Assembly (NCBI RefSeq): GCF_001375535.1 | Contig: NZ_LN831197.1 | Span: 1,043,752 to 1,107,751 of the forward strand | Origin: Bacillus niameyensis | GTDB lineage: Bacteria > Bacillota > Bacilli > Bacillales > Bacillaceae_C | Length of the DNA stretch: 64,000 bases | Reading direction: 5' to 3' | Part shown: piece by piece, positions 26,951 to 36,298 of the stretch | How the letters are laid out: each line of letters begins with the position of its first letter | Position numbering within the stretch: the stretch's first letter is position 1 | Program-made: the position numbers and the translations under genes | Notes under the pieces: generated by a model | The model's database searches: none | What the model was told of the DNA's origin: nothing | The model's input: the letters and a program-made list of their open reading frames with translations, nothing else

Positions 26951-28818
26951 TATGCCTTAACCCCCTTATCCTTCTCATCGATTAGCTCAGACTTTGGAAT
27001 ATGAAATCCATGGTCATCTTTCAATGATCTAAGCATCATAGAGCCGAAAGCTACTACAAGACCAGCAATCAATACTGGATCTCCCCATGCATGTTCATTA
27101 CGGTAAATTGCACCATAAGACGCGATAACAAAACCAAGAGAAATAAACACAGGAAGAATGGAACCATTTGGCATATGAATGTCACCGACTGGTTCAGCAG
27201 GTGTTAATTCCTTTTTACCTTCCATTTTTTCAATCCAATACGTGTCAACGCCACGAACTAACGGTAGCTGCTTAAAGTTATAGAATGGCGGTGGTGAAGG
27301 TAGTGCCCATTCTATAGTACGGCCATCGCCCCATGGATCGTTACCAACTTTTTGGTTTTTAACTGATGTTGCAATAATATTATAAAGCAAAATTAGAACT
27401 CCAGCAGCCATAAATGCGGCTCCGATAGAACTGATCAAGTTTCCAAGCTCAAGCCCTTGCCCCTCACCATATGAAGCGATTCTTCGTGGCATCCCCATTA
27501 AACCTAAGAAATGTTGAATAAAGAATGTTAAATGGAAACCAATAAAGAACAAGGCCCAAGTGATTTTACCTAGTGCTTCATTTAACATCGTTCCAAACAT
27601 TTTAGGCCAGTAGAAATGGGTAGCCGCCAAAATAGCGAACACTACTCCTCCGACAATAACATAGTGGAAGTGAGCTACTACAAAGTAAGTGTCATGGAAT
27701 TGATAGTCAGCAGGAGCGACTGCAACCATGATACCTGTTACCCCACCCATAACGAATGATGGAATGAAACCAGCTGCATAAAGCATAGGTGTTGTAAACT
27801 TTATACTTCCACCCCACATAGTGAATATCCAGTTAAATATTTTTATTCCAGTTGGTACACCAATCGCCATTGATGCTACTGCAAAGATAGCATTGGCAAT
27901 ATTACCAAGCCCAACAGTAAACATATGGTGAGCCCATACCATGAAACCAAAAAATCCGATTAATACTGTTGCGAACACCATTGAGGAATAACCGAACAGA
28001 CGCTTCCTTGAAAAAGTAGCGAAAATCTCCGAAAAAATTCCAAAGGCCGGCAAAATTAAAATATAAACTTCTGGGTGTCCAAAGATCCAGAAAAAGTGTT
28101 CGAAAATAATTGTATTACCACCTGCCGCAACATTAAAGAAATTCGCTCCAAACATTCTATCGAATGTTAATAGGAACAATCCAATTGTTAGCGGTGGAAA
28201 AGCAAATAAAATTAAAGCTGAAATAACAAATGTTGTCCAACTAAACATTGGCATTCTCATATATGTCATACCAGGAGCACGCATATTAATAATCGTTACG
28301 AGGAAGTTAATCCCGCCCATTAGCGTACCAAATCCAGAGATTTGAATCCCTGTTACATAAAAGTCAACTCCATGACTAGGTGAGTTCATCGCCAACGATG
28401 CATAAGACGTCCAGCCTGCATCAGGTGCCCCTCCTAAAAACCACGAAGTATTCAAAAGCAAACCACCTAACATAAACAACCAAAAACCTAAAGCATTAAG
28501 AAATGGAAAAGCTACGTCACGCGCTCCTATTTGTAGCGGCATGATCAGGTTCATAAACCCTATCAATATCGGCATCGCCGCTAAAAATATCATTGTCGTT
28601 CCGTGCATCGTCATCATTTCATTAAATATTTGGGCACTAACAAAACCACTATCTGGAACTGCTAGTTGAATACGGATGATCAATGCTTCAATACCGCCTA
28701 TAAGAAAGAAGAATCCGCCTCCGGCAATATATAATACACCGATCTTCTTATGGTCTACAGTCGTCATGTAGTCCCAAATAATAGAACCTAAGCCCCGTTT
28801 TTGAGCCATTGTACTCAC
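26950..28818 (-). CDS. ctaD: Cytochrome caa3 oxidase subunit I
   Basis: The catalytic heme-copper subunit, reducing O2 to water and pumping protons. The 622-residue protein has twelve core helices plus C-terminal helices. The CuB/heme-a3 region reads HFFWIFGHPEVYILILPAFG (His-Pro-Glu-Val-Tyr crosslink motif), then WAHHMFTVG and FHDTYFVVAHFHYVIVGG. GTG start with AGGAGG 7 nt upstream. It lies in the ctaC-D-E-F operon. Confidence 0.97.
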   Translation of the reverse strand: MSTMAQKRGLGSIIWDYMTTVDHKKIGVLYIAGGGFFFLIGGIEALIIRIQLAVPDSGFVSAQIFNEMMTMHGTTMIFLAAMPILIGFMNLIMPLQIGARDVAFPFLNALGFWLFMLGGLLLNTSWFLGGAPDAGWTSYASLAMNSPSHGVDFYVTGIQISGFGTLMGGINFLVTIINMRAPGMTYMRMPMFSWTTFVISALILFAFPPLTIGLFLLTFDRMFGANFFNVAAGGNTIIFEHFFWIFGHPEVYILILPAFGIFSEIFATFSRKRLFGYSSMVFATVLIGFFGFMVWAHHMFTVGLGNIANAIFAVASMAIGVPTGIKIFNWIFTMWGGSIKFTTPMLYAAGFIPSFVMGGVTGIMVAVAPADYQFHDTYFVVAHFHYVIVGGVVFAILAATHFYWPKMFGTMLNEALGKITWALFFIGFHLTFFIQHFLGLMGMPRRIASYGEGQGLELGNLISSIGAAFMAAGVLILLYNIIATSVKNQKVGNDPWGDGRTIEWALPSPPPFYNFKQLPLVRGVDTYWIEKMEGKKELTPAEPVGDIHMPNGSILPVFISLGFVIASYGAIYRNEHAWGDPVLIAGLVVAFGSMMLRSLKDDHGFHIPKSELIDEKDKGVKA

Positions 28819-28845
28819 GATTTAACCTCCTTTTTTCAGCCATTC

Positions 28846-29913
28846 TTACTTGTTTTGCACTTTTAATTCCATTAAATAAGCTGCTAAAGCATCTAGTTCT
28901 TCATTGCTAATCATCTTTTCATTAAATTCAGGCATTTCATTTCCTGGTTTAATTTTCTTACCTTCACGAATCCATCTTTTTAATTCATCTTCATTATGGT
29001 CCAAGATACCAGCTACGGCTTCTCTTTCCCCAAAATTCGTTAAGTTTGGAGCAAGTCTATTATCTTCAGTTGGAGAAATAGCGTGACACGACATACAACT
29101 ATTATTAAATACTTCCTCACCTTTTCTTGCTAAGTCTGTAGTAGGTTCAGGAGCACTAGCATTCTTCATATCATCTACCCACTGATTGAAATCGTCCTTA
29201 GAAAGTGCTTTTACTTTAAAGTCCATATAAGCATGTGATGGACCGCAGAGCTCAGCACATTTCCCGTAAAATATTTCGTTTACATTATCTGCTTTATCCT
29301 GTTTCACATCTAAGAAAAACTTATTGACGTTATCAGGGTTGGCATCAAGTTTACCTCCAAGTGGTGGAATCCAGAAGGAGTGCTTTACGTCCGCAGATTG
29401 AATTTGGAAATAAACCTTTTCTTCAGTAGGAATGACCAAATCTTGACTTGTAACAATTCCTAAATCAGGATATTCAAATTCCCACCAATATAGATGAGCG
29501 CGTACGTTGACAACTAAATTCTCAGGGTTGCCGTCTTTATCCTTCTTCCCTATAGCTGAAACATCACCTTGAGCAAATGTAACAGCAACAGTAGGAACTG
29601 CAATGACTAAAATGATTAAAATTGGAATAACAGTCCAAACAATTTCAAGTGTATGACTGCCCTCAACTTGTTTTGGAATTTCGCTATCGCTTTTGCGGCG
29701 GAAACGTACCACAACAATCGTGAATAGGATCACGACTACAATGATAACGAGAGTCATGACTCCAAGACTAAATAGAATTAAGTCATATTGTTGTTTCGCC
29801 ACATCCCCTGCCGGTTGTAACGCGGAGAGAAATGGCTTACCGCATCCTGATAGGACAAGCGCTAACATCGCGAAAATCGAAACGAGGCGCCATTTTCGCA
29901 GCCAATGTTTCAT
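28846..29913 (-). CDS. ctaC: Cytochrome caa3 oxidase subunit II with fused cytochrome c
   Basis: A 355-residue lipoprotein. Lipobox LVLSGCGKP (Cys about 24), two TM helices (about 45-70, 92-112), and a CuA domain with HLYWWEFEYP, DVKHSFWIPPLGGK and CAELCGPSHAYM (Cu ligands). A C-terminal cytochrome c domain follows (about 262-352) with heme motif CMSCH and axial Met in GNEMPEFNEKM. The fused cytochrome c makes this a caa3 oxidase taking electrons directly from cytochrome c. Confidence 0.97.
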   Translation of the reverse strand: MKHWLRKWRLVSIFAMLALVLSGCGKPFLSALQPAGDVAKQQYDLILFSLGVMTLVIIVVVILFTIVVVRFRRKSDSEIPKQVEGSHTLEIVWTVIPILIILVIAVPTVAVTFAQGDVSAIGKKDKDGNPENLVVNVRAHLYWWEFEYPDLGIVTSQDLVIPTEEKVYFQIQSADVKHSFWIPPLGGKLDANPDNVNKFFLDVKQDKADNVNEIFYGKCAELCGPSHAYMDFKVKALSKDDFNQWVDDMKNASAPEPTTDLARKGEEVFNNSCMSCHAISPTEDNRLAPNLTNFGEREAVAGILDHNEDELKRWIREGKKIKPGNEMPEFNEKMISNEELDALAAYLMELKVQNK

Positions 29914-30043
29914 AATGTAATCAAACCCCTCTTTCGTATAATGATCTTCGGCAATTAATTCTGCCTTTAAAGTATATGGATTTCTTATAAATAAGAAAGA
30001 ATTCCCTAAATAAAATTACATGATCCCTATAGTACAAGATCTT

Positions 30044-30964
30044 CTATATTACCGTAAAAATAACCATTGAAGTAAACAGGATTGTTAAATAGTTCAAAGA
30101 GTAAACAAACATACTCGTTGCCCATTTCATATCATCCTTTTTCTTATATCCCATAATACCCAATACTAACCATCCAATATTCAATGCAGTCGCTAGTATG
30201 ACAAAAAGGATTCCCAATGATTGCATGAAAAAAGGAATTGGTAAAAGCAAAGCGACCCAAATCATAATATGACGTTTTGTAACTGCAAAACCTTTCACAA
30301 CAGGGAGCATTGGAATTCCGGCTGCTCTATATTCCTCAACCCTTCTCATAGCTAATGCATAAAAATGAGGAGGCTGCCAAATAAACATTAATAAGAATAG
30401 CATCCAGGCCATTGGTGGCAATGTAGGATCAACTGCTGTCCAGCCAATCAAGGGCGGAATCGCACCTGAGAGACTTCCGATAACTGTGTTACTTACATAT
30501 AGCCTTTTGGACCACATGCTGTAAAGAACGACATAACTAAATACACCGATTATTCCCATTATTCCAGTCGTTATATTTGTTAAAAATAAGAAAAGTAATC
30601 CTATGCCAACCAATAGAAAACCGAGTAATAGAACTTTTGATCCACTTATTTTACCAGTTACTGTTGGCCTGCCTTTTGTCCTTTCCATTATTGGATCGAT
30701 ATCTCTATCTATGTAATTATTTAGTGCACATGAACCAGCTATGATCATGGATGAACCAAGTAATGTGAAAAGAACAATGTCTAACGAATCTAAAAAATGT
30801 TGATTTGTATAGACAAAGGCAAGCCACAATCCAGTAAAGGTTGTAATTAAATTTGAATTCACTATCCCAATTTTAATCAACGATGTAAAGTCTTTCCATC
30901 TAGTGGTTGTTGTAGGTGTGTCAACTGCTTCATCAAGTGAAGCTATTGTTCGACCGTCTCCCAT
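30044..30964 (-). CDS. ctaB: Protoheme IX farnesyltransferase (heme O synthase)
   Basis: CtaB prenylates heme b to heme o in the membrane, the precursor of heme a for CtaD. The 306-residue UbiA-type protein has the Asp-rich loop [19 protein letters not shown] at about 83-101, the second loop [14 protein letters not shown], and about nine TM helices. ATG 30964 follows GAGGAGG. It is divergent from ctaA (heme A synthase), the next enzyme of the pathway. Confidence 0.96.
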   Translation of the reverse strand: MGDGRTIASLDEAVDTPTTTTRWKDFTSLIKIGIVNSNLITTFTGLWLAFVYTNQHFLDSLDIVLFTLLGSSMIIAGSCALNNYIDRDIDPIMERTKGRPTVTGKISGSKVLLLGFLLVGIGLLFLFLTNITTGIMGIIGVFSYVVLYSMWSKRLYVSNTVIGSLSGAIPPLIGWTAVDPTLPPMAWMLFLLMFIWQPPHFYALAMRRVEEYRAAGIPMLPVVKGFAVTKRHIMIWVALLLPIPFFMQSLGILFVILATALNIGWLVLGIMGYKKKDDMKWATSMFVYSLNYLTILFTSMVIFTVI

Positions 30965-31420
30965 TCCGTATCCTCCTCTCTATAAAAAATAGATTTCCAT
31001 ATACAACTATAATGCATTTTCGATAACTTTTCTTGGTTTTAGCTGAAGTTTCAGTATTTGTTCACTTATTTTCCTTTTTTGATCCTTTTTCAAAAGAATT
31101 CACGCAACTTGTCAACATATTGTAACATTTCGACTTCCATATAGAAAAAAATCGGCCTATTTCTTCTCCCAATTGAATATTAAAACATATATTCCACGAA
31201 ATTGGGAACAATTTGCAGGCTGTTTTATGTCTAATTTATGGCAAATTTAATGTTATTTAGTAATTGTCTATCTATTTTTATCAAATTCAAGCCTTACTTT
31301 CAACAGTAAGAACTAATTATAGCAGGTTTGTAACAATTTTTTCAGTTGTTTTTTAGTAATTGATTAGGTAGTATCGGATATGAACTATAAAATGTTATCT
31401 TAATATAAGAAGGTGAAGTT
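30965..31420. other. Divergent regulatory region ctaB/ctaA
   Basis: 456 nt of AT-rich DNA between divergent heme a synthesis genes. In B. subtilis this region is under ResD control. I see no repeat, RNA or ORF that I can support. TATAAAAT at about 31388-31395 is a possible ctaA -10. Confidence 0.5.
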
Positions 31421-32368
31421 TTGAGTCGTCATTTAAAATGGTTTTCTGTTTTAACTACACTCGTCATGCTTGGCGTTCTAATCGGAGGAGCATTAGTAAC
31501 CAAAACGGATTCAGGAATGGGTTGTGGGAGATCATGGCCCCTTTGTGACGGGAAATTAATCCCTTCTGAAATTACACCTGAACTTATTATTGAAGCTTCC
31601 CATCGCCTTGTGTCTGGTGCAGCAGGTTTTATGGTTTTGATTATGGCTATTTGGGCTTGGAAAGCAATTGGGCATATAAGAGAAACGAAATTACTCGCTT
31701 CCTTGTCTATCGGATTTTTAATTTTGCAAGCCTTAATTGGCGCCGCCGCAGTTATTTGGCCACAGTCTGACTTTGTTCTAGCACTACACTTCGGAATTTC
31801 ATTAATATCATTTGCCGCAGTTTTATTACTAACAATGCTTATTTTTGAAGTGGACAAGAAGTTTGATACGCAGAAGTTGGTTATTGACAAAAGAATGAAA
31901 TTCCATATTATCGGGTTAACGATCTATAGTTATTTAGTTGTTTACACTGGAGCGCTTGTAAGACACACGGAATCAAGTTTAGTATGTAAAGATTTTCCTT
32001 TCTGTGATAATGGAGCAATCTCCTTACCGTCCAATATTTATCAATGGATTCAAATGGGTCATCGTACAGCTGCCATTCTCATCTTTTTATGGATTGGGTA
32101 TGTGATGATTATCGCAATAAAGCATTACAAACACCAAAAAGTTATGTATTGGGGATGGATCATCGCATTTTCATTAGTTTTCCTTCAGGCTCTATCAGGT
32201 GCTAGCATAATCTTTACTGGTGCTAATCTCTATGTAGCTTTAGCTCATGCAGTGTTTATATCCTTTCTATTTGGACTGTTATGCTATTTTATTATGTTAC
32301 TAACGCGGAATAATAAAGCCATAACTAAAAAGTCTGGAAACAAGACATCTATAAATATTATTTTTTAA
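31421..32368 (+). CDS. ctaA: Heme A synthase CtaA
   Basis: CtaA oxidises the methyl group of heme o to the formyl of heme a. The 315-residue protein has eight TM helices in two four-helix halves. Each half bears a Cys pair in its first extracytoplasmic loop (CGRSWPLC at about 35-42; CKDFPFC at about 190-196) and conserved His residues ([37 protein letters not shown]). TTG start with AAGGTG upstream. In B. subtilis pycA lies between ctaA and ftsW; here ftsW follows directly. Confidence 0.95.
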   Translation: MSRHLKWFSVLTTLVMLGVLIGGALVTKTDSGMGCGRSWPLCDGKLIPSEITPELIIEASHRLVSGAAGFMVLIMAIWAWKAIGHIRETKLLASLSIGFLILQALIGAAAVIWPQSDFVLALHFGISLISFAAVLLLTMLIFEVDKKFDTQKLVIDKRMKFHIIGLTIYSYLVVYTGALVRHTESSLVCKDFPFCDNGAISLPSNIYQWIQMGHRTAAILIFLWIGYVMIIAIKHYKHQKVMYWGWIIAFSLVFLQALSGASIIFTGANLYVALAHAVFISFLFGLLCYFIMLLTRNNKAITKKSGNKTSINIIF

Positions 32369-32419
32369 GCAGAATGAATGCTTGCTAGTCCTTCCGTACT
32401 TAGCCTTTTCTTATCTAAT

Positions 32420-32454
32420 AAAAAAACTTGCACTTAATTGTGCAAGTTTTTTTA
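32420..32454. terminator. Bidirectional terminator between ctaA and ftsW
   Basis: The arms AAAAAACTTGCAC / GTGCAAGTTTTTTT with a 6-nt loop lie between convergent genes and have T-runs on both strands. Confidence 0.9.
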
Positions 32455-33681
32455 TTGATGAATTCTCATGCTTTGTGGCCGTTGAAATTTTTTTTGAACT
32501 GTAGCTGAATCAGGATGATCTTTTTTCTTATCTGTTTTATATTTTTCATCAAAATTAGTAAACATCGATATATTAACTAACAACCCCATTGCAATTGATA
32601 AAATTACAATCGACGACCCTCCGTAACTAATAAACGGTAGAGTAACACCTGTTATCGGAATGAGACCGGACATGCCACCTAAATTTATAAAGGCTTGAAT
32701 GCCGATCATCGCTGCTATCCCAATAGCCAACATACTTCCAAAGGGGTCACGGGATTTAACGCCGATATAAATACCGCGAAGGACTAAATAAGCAAGTCCG
32801 ATAATGACAAACGCCACTCCAAATACACCGAGTTCTTCAGCAATAACGGCCATAATAAAATCAGTATGGGCCTCCGGTAGATACCCGTATTTCTGAATTC
32901 CTTGTCCTAATCCTACGCCCTTCAATCCCCCAGAACCAATGGCTAAATAGGAATTGACGAGATGATATCCTTCTTGATTGTAAGTACCAAATGGATCGAG
33001 ATACCCGGTTATACGCCCCATATTTCCTTTAGTAAAAAACGAATCGAATTTAAAGTAAATAAACGGGGATAACACAGCAACTAATCCAAGACCGAGTGTA
33101 ACCAATTTTGCAATCGTTTTAAATCTCATTCCCGAACAAATAATGATGACTATTCCAATTAAAAACGTTATGAGTGCCGTTCCATTATCAGGCTCAATTT
33201 TAATTAAAAAACAGACAAGAATAAGATAGAAAACAGGAGGTAAAACACCGATATTTAATTGGTCAATATACTTTTGTTTATTTGCATATACCGCTGATAA
33301 ATAAATAATGACACTCATTTTAACAAATTCAGACGGCTGGATAGTTCTCAACCCTAGCTTAATCCAGCTTTGTGCATTGTTTGATGTATGCCCAATAATC
33401 TCTACAGCGATTAATCCAAAGACCGCACCACATGTCATCACTATTAAAAACTTTTTATTGCGGAAGGCCTTATAGGGGAATATAGCGAAAAAAAGAAAAA
33501 CAACGAAGGCAATTAACAGATTTATTTTCTGTTTTTCGTAAAAGTAATCGGCAGGATAATTATACCGTTGTACGGCCCAAACCATGCTTGAACTATAAAT
33601 CATAATAAGCCCAAACACCGAAAGTAAAATGTATATTATAATTATAGAATAATCATAAGATTTCATGATTTTTTTAAACAT
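32452..33681 (-). CDS. ftsW: Division glycosyltransferase FtsW
   Basis: FtsW is a SEDS-family peptidoglycan polymerase partnering PBP2B at the septum. The protein has ten TM helices and family motifs YSSSMVWAVQRY, IQPSEFVKMSVIIYLSA (catalytic-loop region), EAHTDFIMAVIAEELGVFGV and TGVTLPFISYGGSSI. I start at ATG 33681 (MFKKIMKSYDYS, GGAAGAG upstream) since the longer frame's extra 19 residues do not match the family. It is 108 nt downstream of ylaN with a terminator between. Confidence 0.95.
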   Translation of the reverse strand: MFKKIMKSYDYSIIIIYILLSVFGLIMIYSSSMVWAVQRYNYPADYFYEKQKINLLIAFVVFLFFAIFPYKAFRNKKFLIVMTCGAVFGLIAVEIIGHTSNNAQSWIKLGLRTIQPSEFVKMSVIIYLSAVYANKQKYIDQLNIGVLPPVFYLILVCFLIKIEPDNGTALITFLIGIVIIICSGMRFKTIAKLVTLGLGLVAVLSPFIYFKFDSFFTKGNMGRITGYLDPFGTYNQEGYHLVNSYLAIGSGGLKGVGLGQGIQKYGYLPEAHTDFIMAVIAEELGVFGVAFVIIGLAYLVLRGIYIGVKSRDPFGSMLAIGIAAMIGIQAFINLGGMSGLIPITGVTLPFISYGGSSIVILSIAMGLLVNISMFTNFDEKYKTDKKKDHPDSATVQKKFQRPQSMRIHQ

Positions 33682-33726
33682 AAAACTCTTCCAATCTATG
33701 TATTGGTTTACCATGGTCCCAAGGTT

Positions 33727-33764
33727 AAAAAAACTCAAACAATTTCGGTGAACTGTTTGAGTTT
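33727..33764 (-). terminator. Terminator after ylaN
   Basis: The arms AAACTCAAACA / TGTTTGAGTTT with a 12-nt loop are followed by seven T on the minus strand. Confidence 0.85.
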
Positions 33765-33788
33765 CATTTTAAATGGATTAGTTAGCCC

Positions 33789-34070
33789 TTATTGTTTCAT
33801 GGAAGCTTCATGAAGTGTAGATAGCTGTCTTTCAAGGGAATCCATTAATTCTTTCCCATACTTAGCATCAACTAGTCCCAAGCGAACAGCAAAGTCTATT
33901 TCGCGGGATAACCCAAACATTTGTGTATCAAGCACTTCCTCGTATAAAGGGCATTGCGGCATTGTTAAATTGTCCATTTGCACTTGAATTAAACGCAAAA
34001 TCTTTTCAGCGTCTGATTTCAACAATGCATAGGCTTTTTCACGATGATCAATTTTCGTATCTGACACCAC
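33789..34070 (-). CDS. ylaN: YlaN family iron-homeostasis protein (DUF1507)
   Basis: YlaN is a small helical protein, recently linked to iron-dependent relief of Fur repression in Firmicutes. The 93-residue protein contains the invariant core [40 protein letters not shown]. Start set at GTG 34070, with AAGGGGG 5-6 nt upstream. The longer frame to 34115 adds residues absent from the family. Confidence 0.93.
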   Translation of the reverse strand: MVSDTKIDHREKAYALLKSDAEKILRLIQVQMDNLTMPQCPLYEEVLDTQMFGLSREIDFAVRLGLVDAKYGKELMDSLERQLSTLHEASMKQ

Positions 34071-34385
34071 ATTAATCCCCCTTATCCATATGAAAAGCGA
34101 TGCCCTGACAACCATTTAAATTTTTATAAAATTCCAGTCTATAACCTTTGACAACTTCCTAAAACTCGCCTGTCCTACACTAGGCAAGGAAATAGAAAAT
34201 GATTTTAAATAAATAGACAATACTATCTGTAAAGTTTACATCTAAACTCTATAAATTGCAAGAGCAAAAGGACTTAGTAGTCCATAATAAAGAGGATTTC
34301 GAAAAGTTTTCACATTGTTTAAGATGCTTTACAATTGTCACGGTCGTTCGCATCATTTACACTAAAAGAAAAGGGGGAAATAGTA
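34071..34385. other. Intergenic region ylaN/YlaL-like gene
   Basis: 315 nt between divergent genes; AT-rich. It presumably holds both promoters, but I could not pick them out and saw no repeat or RNA. The glutaminase gene ylaM, neighbour of ylaN in B. subtilis, is not here. Confidence 0.4.
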
Positions 34386-34874
34386 GTGAGCATGATCATG
34401 ATGATTAAGGGTAAGGTGAAATTCCCAATCACACTTGATGTCGGTTCTTGGATCTTTGATGACCGCCGAATTGATTTAGATATATACTTTTCTAACGATA
34501 ATAACGGGGAAGAAACTGAAGTTGAGCAACCCCATGTTTCCAAACATTGGGATCGTACTGTTAAGGAGGGTGCAATACTTCCAAACTCGCAACCTAAGCG
34601 CCAATCAGAGAGAATGAAAATGAAGATTGGTACATTTGGTATCAAATTGGAGCCCTTTTTAAAAAATGCTGAGCCAAATGAGGATGCAAAAACGCTTGTG
34701 TTTGAAACTAACTCTGGTGAAATCTCTGTACCATTGCATGATGGGTATAATATAATTGCCCAGTATTCTCTTAAAGGAAAACGCCTTGAAGATGGGCCAG
34801 TACATATTCTTTATCCTGATGGTTCTAACCTTGAAGAACCGATTAAAAATGTGAAAGCGTTTCGGGTGGATTAA
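34386..34874 (+). CDS. ylaL: YlaL-like conserved protein
   Basis: A 162-residue cytoplasmic protein. It opens with a beta-rich segment containing KFPITLDVGSWIFDDRRIDLDIYF and has HVSKHWDRTVKEGAILPNS in the middle. A C-terminal domain ends with KGKRLEDGPVHILYPDGSNLEEPIKNVKAF. The sequence recalls B. subtilis YlaL, and the position next to ylaN supports it; function unknown. GTG 34386 has AGGGGG 8 nt upstream; the longer frame from 34335 lacks a site. It is the last recognisable host gene before the prophage. Confidence 0.7.
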   Translation: MSMIMMIKGKVKFPITLDVGSWIFDDRRIDLDIYFSNDNNGEETEVEQPHVSKHWDRTVKEGAILPNSQPKRQSERMKMKIGTFGIKLEPFLKNAEPNEDAKTLVFETNSGEISVPLHDGYNIIAQYSLKGKRLEDGPVHILYPDGSNLEEPIKNVKAFRVD

Positions 34875-34988
34875 ACTGTGATGAGCTTTTAAAAGCAAAA
34901 AAAGTGAAACTTCGTTTATTTAAAAGAGACGGATGGTTAATAGAGGTCACTGAAAAAGTTTTTCGTAGCCTAATGGTTTATTAAATAA

Positions 34989-35034
34989 AAAGAAAGGCTT
35001 TTCTGTTCAAAATTGAACAGAAAAGCCTTTCTTT
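34989..35034. repeat. Perfect 22-bp palindrome (terminator-like)
   Basis: AAAGAAAGGCTTTTCTGTTCAA and its exact reverse complement are separated by only two A. It starts 114 nt after the YlaL-like stop. It could be a bidirectional terminator, though such long perfect arms with a 2-nt loop are unusual and also fit a mobile-element end. Confidence 0.7.
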
Positions 35035-35474
35035 GTCTATTTCTTGCTCCTTCTCGTTCATGAGCTTCAATATTCACTTGAGGTTTACAGCGAATATGGT
35101 TGTGGCTCCTGAATCTCCATGCCAAAAAGACCCATAGACGATGCAGTATCGTACTCGTGTCCATTTTTTAGGTTCCCATATTCGTAATTCCTATATCTCG
35201 TCAGAATCATTCATAAAAGTTTGTTCATTAGAAAACGAGTTATATTCCATCAGCAAAAATTCAATTAGGAACTTAATATGTGGTTTATCAAGTCCCGTCC
35301 GAGGGAATTAAGGATGCTACGGGACATGAGATGCTTCATCATGCCCCTTTCAGGGATAAAAACGGCAACTATGGGACATGAAACACTTTATTATGTCCTT
35401 GTTCGTGGAAAAAAAGGAACCAATGGCATTGAGACACGGACTATTTAGTGACCTCTTAATACCATCCGTCTTTT
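35035..35474. other. Host/prophage boundary region
   Basis: About 440 nt without a supported gene, between the palindrome and the first phage-type gene. It holds a 52-bp imperfect tandem duplication (35319-35423). The left attachment site should lie in this area but cannot be defined, because the right end of the prophage is outside the window. No tRNA is present. Confidence 0.5.
35319..35423. repeat. Two-copy 52-bp imperfect tandem repeat with hairpins
   Basis: Unit 1 begins ACGGGACATGAGATGCTTCA and unit 2 ATGGGACATGAAACACTTTA. Each contains an internal hairpin (GGGACATGA/TCATGCCCC and GGACAT/ATGTCC) followed by a purine-rich A stretch. Compensating differences (GCCCC versus GTCC) hint at conserved RNA or DNA secondary structure. 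Confidence 0.6.
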
Positions 35475-35660
35475 TTATAGTAGATCTGCAGCGATTTGAG
35501 CAAGTTGGGATCTTTCCCCTTTGATCAGTTTGACATGTCCCGCCATCGGCTGATCCTTGAAACTTTCCAAAATATAGGTAAGGCCATTATTGTATTCATC
35601 TATGTACCTATGTGGTATACAGTTGTTTTTCTTTCTTCTATTATATGCTATTCTCATCAT
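35475..35660 (-). CDS. Small phage protein coupled to replication-relaxation gene
   Basis: A 61-residue protein, not recognised. It is basic at the N terminus (MRIAYNRRKKNN) with no TM segment. Its start overlaps the stop of the replication-relaxation gene by 4 nt (ATGA), which argues that it is real and translated by coupling. It is the last gene of the prophage at this end. Confidence 0.6.
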   Translation of the reverse strand: MMRIAYNRRKKNNCIPHRYIDEYNNGLTYILESFKDQPMAGHVKLIKGERSQLAQIAADLL

Positions 35661-36298
35661 CCAATTTTAATTTTTACTCCTCCTCGCTCTTTTTTTACTT
35701 TAGTACAATTCAATTCAGTTTGTTGTTTTAATGTACTTAAGAAATAAGTAAAGCTATGGGATTGGAATATTTTAAATGGATAATCATCAATAGCATATCG
35801 TTGTTCTGATAATATTAAAATTCTTGGAAATGGATTTATAACTTTACTCTCAAACAAATCAACATAGCGGTTTAATTTATCCTGCATCTGTTTTTCGGAG
35901 TAAATGCTTTTTTGCACTTCGATAAAGAAAGGTGTTTTTCGGTATTCACAATAAATATCAGGTTCTGCCATTCCTTTTTTCCCGAACTTTGGCTCGACCA
36001 GAAATGTATCCAACTGTCCCAGCCGTCTGATCTCTTTATACACTTCCAAAATGGCTAGAAAGTGACCTATTTTCGCACTGTCCCTTTTCATCTGAACTTC
36101 TGACCCAAAGTATACATACGGAATAAAAGTCGTAGAACGGCTTATATGACCTTCTCTTAGAAGTCTCAATAAAACATTGTTAGCGGCATATGATGGATTT
36201 TTGAGGTTGGAGAAATGTAGTTCCGCTATTGAGTCACGATCCATTACTCTAAATTTATTTAAGTTGCTTATAATCGCTATATCACGCTTAGTTAACAT
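35657..36298 (-). CDS. Replication-relaxation family protein
   Basis: About 213 residues. The N-terminal winged-helix-like half (LTKRDIAIISNLNKFRVMDRDSIAELHF ... VLLRLLREGHI) and C-terminal half (EPDIYCEYRKTPFFIEVQKSIYS) match the replication-relaxation family of phage and plasmid proteins. The latter segment looks like a PD-(D/E)XK-type core (D ... E-x-Q). I chose ATG 36298 (MLTKRD) over 36310. It overlaps the FtsK-like gene by 11 nt. Together they form a module seen in Bacillus phages and mobilisable elements; the biochemical role is not established. Confidence 0.82.
   Translation of the reverse strand: MLTKRDIAIISNLNKFRVMDRDSIAELHFSNLKNPSYAANNVLLRLLREGHISRSTTFIPYVYFGSEVQMKRDSAKIGHFLAILEVYKEIRRLGQLDTFLVEPKFGKKGMAEPDIYCEYRKTPFFIEVQKSIYSEKQMQDKLNRYVDLFESKVINPFPRILILSEQRYAIDDYPFKIFQSHSFTYFLSTLKQQTELNCTKVKKERGGVKIKIG

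Noticed and set aside
34970-35164. 64-codon minus-strand frame with basic composition
   Set aside because: It runs through the 22-bp palindrome, has no ribosome site and resembles no family; more likely non-coding boundary DNA.
35205-35216. ATCTCGTCAGAA as a third interspersed-repeat copy
   Set aside because: Only about 12 bases match the repeat core and no terminal inverted repeats are present.
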